Shown piece by piece: positions 6,232 to 7,792 of a DNA stretch of 7,792 nt. Made by a program: the position numbers and the translations under genes. Within the stretch, counting starts at the first letter, position 1. Each line of letters begins with the position of its first letter. The stretch is taken from NCBI GenBank assembly GCA_029287305.1, contig JARFRJ010000163.1, positions 1 to 7,792 of the forward strand, given 5' to 3'. The notes beneath the pieces were generated by a model. That model did no database searches and was not told where the DNA came from. It was given only the letters and a program-made list of their open reading frames with translations. Source of the DNA: Hyphomonas sp. Lineage in GTDB: Bacteria > Pseudomonadota > Alphaproteobacteria > Caulobacterales > Hyphomonadaceae.

Positions 6232-7792
6232 GCATATCACCGCCGAATATTGAGGCGTATCAGGCCGCCAACCGCGCCCAGCGCCTCGCCGCGCATCCAG
6301 ACAAACCGGTTTGGGTGTCGGCCAATGCCGGGTCGGGCAAAACCAAAGTCCTGATTGATCGGGTCGCCCGGCTTCTGCTGAAAGGAGCGGACCCGGCCTC
6401 TTTATTATGCATCACCTATACCAAGGCGGCGGCCAATGAAATGCTGGACCGGCTTTTTGCTCGGCTCGGCGAATGGTCTGTCATGGAAGAGGACCGTTTG
6501 CGAGCCGCGCTTGCCGCCCTGGAGGTCCGTGAGGGGAGTGATTATAGCCGGTCCGATATTCGCGCCGCGCGCGCCCTCTTCGCCCGCGCTTTGGAGACGC
6601 CGGGCGGGCTGAGGATTGAGACCATTCATGCTTTTTGTGCGCGTATTTTGCGCCGCTTTCCTCTTGAAGCAAATATCGCGCCGGGCTTTCAGGAGATTGA
6701 TGAAAGCGAGGCCGACGCCCTCTGGCAAATCGCCGTTCAATCGGGGTTAATCGAAGCTGACCAGCACCGCCCGGCAAGCCTGAAAACGGTCACTCTTGCC
6801 GCTGGCGGCTATGGCGCGGAACAAGGTCTGAAGCTTGCACAGAATAAATCAGACCTGATCTGGGCATATTTTGATCGCTGTCAGGGGGATACCGCCCGGA
6901 TGCAGGCCGTTTTGCGCGATCATTTGAACGCGCCGGAAGCCTCTGAAGAGGATTTGATCGCCCACGCTATGGGCGATGCATTTCCCGTGGCAGATTTGCG
7001 CGCTGCGCTTGAAATTCTCTCGACACGGACAAAGCGTGATTGCAAACGCACCGCAAATGCGCTGACTGGCGCACTTTCGGCCCGTGACCCGCATCAAAAA
7101 TGGCAGGCCTATAAGAGCCTGTTTTTTACCGATAAGGATGCGCCGCGCACATCCCTTTTCAATCTGCCCTCTGATCCCCTTTTGGAGGATTTGTTTGCCA
7201 CCAAAACCTTGCCACAGGGCCGGGAAGTGCAGCGTATCTTGCGCTTGAGCGAAGATATCAAAGCCGCCCGCACCTATACTCGCACCTGGGCGCTGATTGA
7301 TCTTGCTTTACCCATGCTGCAAACTTATCGCCAGCTAAAAGCCGGACGCGCCCGGCTCGATTTTGATGATTTGATCGCCTTCACCAAAGCCCTTCTGACC
7401 GAACAGGCCAGTACAGATTGGGTCTTGTTCAAACTCGATGGGGGGCTGAACCATATTCTTCTTGATGAGGCCCAGGACACCAGTCCGGACCAATGGGATT
7501 TGATTGAGGCGCTCTCAGCAGAATTTTTCGCGGGCAAAGGCGCGGAAAAACGCATCGACCCGCGCACTCTGTTTGTGGTCGGCGACGAAAAGCAATCGAT
7601 TTATTCTTTTCAGGGTGCAGACCCCGGGCGGTTCCTTACCGAGCGACAGTTATTTCAGGCCCGGTCTCTGGCCGCATTTAACGCGGCGCATTTGCCAGAC
7701 ATGCAAATGTCTTTTAGGTCTTGCCCTGAAATTCTGGACTTTGTCGATACGCTTTCAGAGTGCGGCGATGTTGCGGGGCATCCCTATATGGC
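6228..7792 (+). CDS. addA: AddA helicase-nuclease subunit, 3' end outside the window
   Basis: Superfamily 1A (UvrD/RecB-type) 3'-5' helicase subunit of AddAB and the motor for double-strand end processing. The frame stays open to the right edge, giving 521 residues; alphaproteobacterial AddA proteins are about 1,150-1,200, so less than half is seen. Motif I is NAGSGKT (33-39, Lys38), motif Ia CITYTKAAANEM (61-72) and motif Ib-like TIHAFC (132-137). RLDFDDL is at 376-382, Walker B LLDEAQDTSP begins at 411 with Asp413-Glu414, motif III VVGDEKQSIYSFQGAD is about 450-465 (Gln456), and motif IV MSFRS ends near 498 (Arg497). All ATPase residues are intact. The C-terminal helicase motifs and the RecB-like nuclease lie beyond the window. 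The ATG overlaps the addB stop (ATGA) and has a good AGGTGAG site upstream. Intact AddA next to an AddB without a Walker lysine implies a single-motor complex. Confidence 0.95.
   Translation, partial: MSISPPNIEAYQAANRAQRLAAHPDKPVWVSANAGSGKTKVLIDRVARLLLKGADPASLLCITYTKAAANEMLDRLFARLGEWSVMEEDRLRAALAALEVREGSDYSRSDIRAARALFARALETPGGLRIETIHAFCARILRRFPLEANIAPGFQEIDESEADALWQIAVQSGLIEADQHRPASLKTVTLAAGGYGAEQGLKLAQNKSDLIWAYFDRCQGDTARMQAVLRDHLNAPEASEEDLIAHAMGDAFPVADLRAALEILSTRTKRDCKRTANALTGALSARDPHQKWQAYKSLFFTDKDAPRTSLFNLPSDPLLEDLFATKTLPQGREVQRILRLSEDIKAARTYTRTWALIDLALPMLQTYRQLKAGRARLDFDDLIAFTKALLTEQASTDWVLFKLDGGLNHILLDEAQDTSPDQWDLIEALSAEFFAGKGAEKRIDPRTLFVVGDEKQSIYSFQGADPGRFLTERQLFQARSLAAFNAAHLPDMQMSFRSCPEILDFVDTLSECGDVAGHPYM

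Noticed and set aside
6405..6777. Minus-strand frames opposite addA
   Set aside because: They cover the helicase motif region of an intact addA frame and show no conserved features.
1..7792. CRISPR array, tandem repeats, tRNA or rRNA genes, insertion sequence ends
   Set aside because: None seen on either strand; almost every base is accounted for by six protein-coding genes.

Overview
The window is a stretch of alphaproteobacterial chromosome. It is packed with plus-strand housekeeping genes and shows no mobile element, RNA gene, CRISPR array or phage module. The gene order (tsaE, amgK, murU, alpha-type addB, addA) is the one I know from many Alphaproteobacteria. GC content looks mid-50s percent by eye (not counted). 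GANTC, the recognition site of the cell-cycle methylase CcrM, is almost absent: I found two sites, at 3565 and 6057, where about 30 are expected by chance. This fits a CcrM-bearing alphaproteobacterium. The protein flavour suggests Caulobacterales/Hyphomonadaceae-like, which is an inference.

Layout: 1-840 is the 3' part of a XerC-type tyrosine recombinase, open at the left edge and missing perhaps 15-20 N-terminal residues. A 43-bp gap (841-883) is the only non-coding DNA. It holds a perfect 12-bp palindrome and a possible promoter whose predicted start would make the tsaE transcript nearly leaderless. Then follow tsaE (884-1348), amgK (1317-2411), murU (2408-3136), addB (3133-6231) and addA (6228 to the right edge, incomplete). 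Every junction after tsaE is an overlap: 32 nt for tsaE/amgK, and ATGA 4-nt overlaps for amgK/murU, murU/addB and addB/addA. This implies one transcript with translational coupling.

Functions: XerC resolves chromosome dimers with XerD. TsaE is the ATPase that supports t6A modification of tRNA. AmgK and MurU convert recycled MurNAc to MurNAc-1-phosphate and then UDP-MurNAc, bypassing the fosfomycin-sensitive MurA step. AddB and AddA form the helicase-nuclease that processes double-strand breaks for RecA. The operon therefore joins translation fidelity, cell-wall recycling and DNA repair.

I see no undescribed system here. The points most worth a second look are the GANTC depletion, an in-frame A8 tract in the middle of addB, the palindrome/promoter before tsaE, and an AddB that lacks both a Walker A lysine and the iron-sulphur cysteines.
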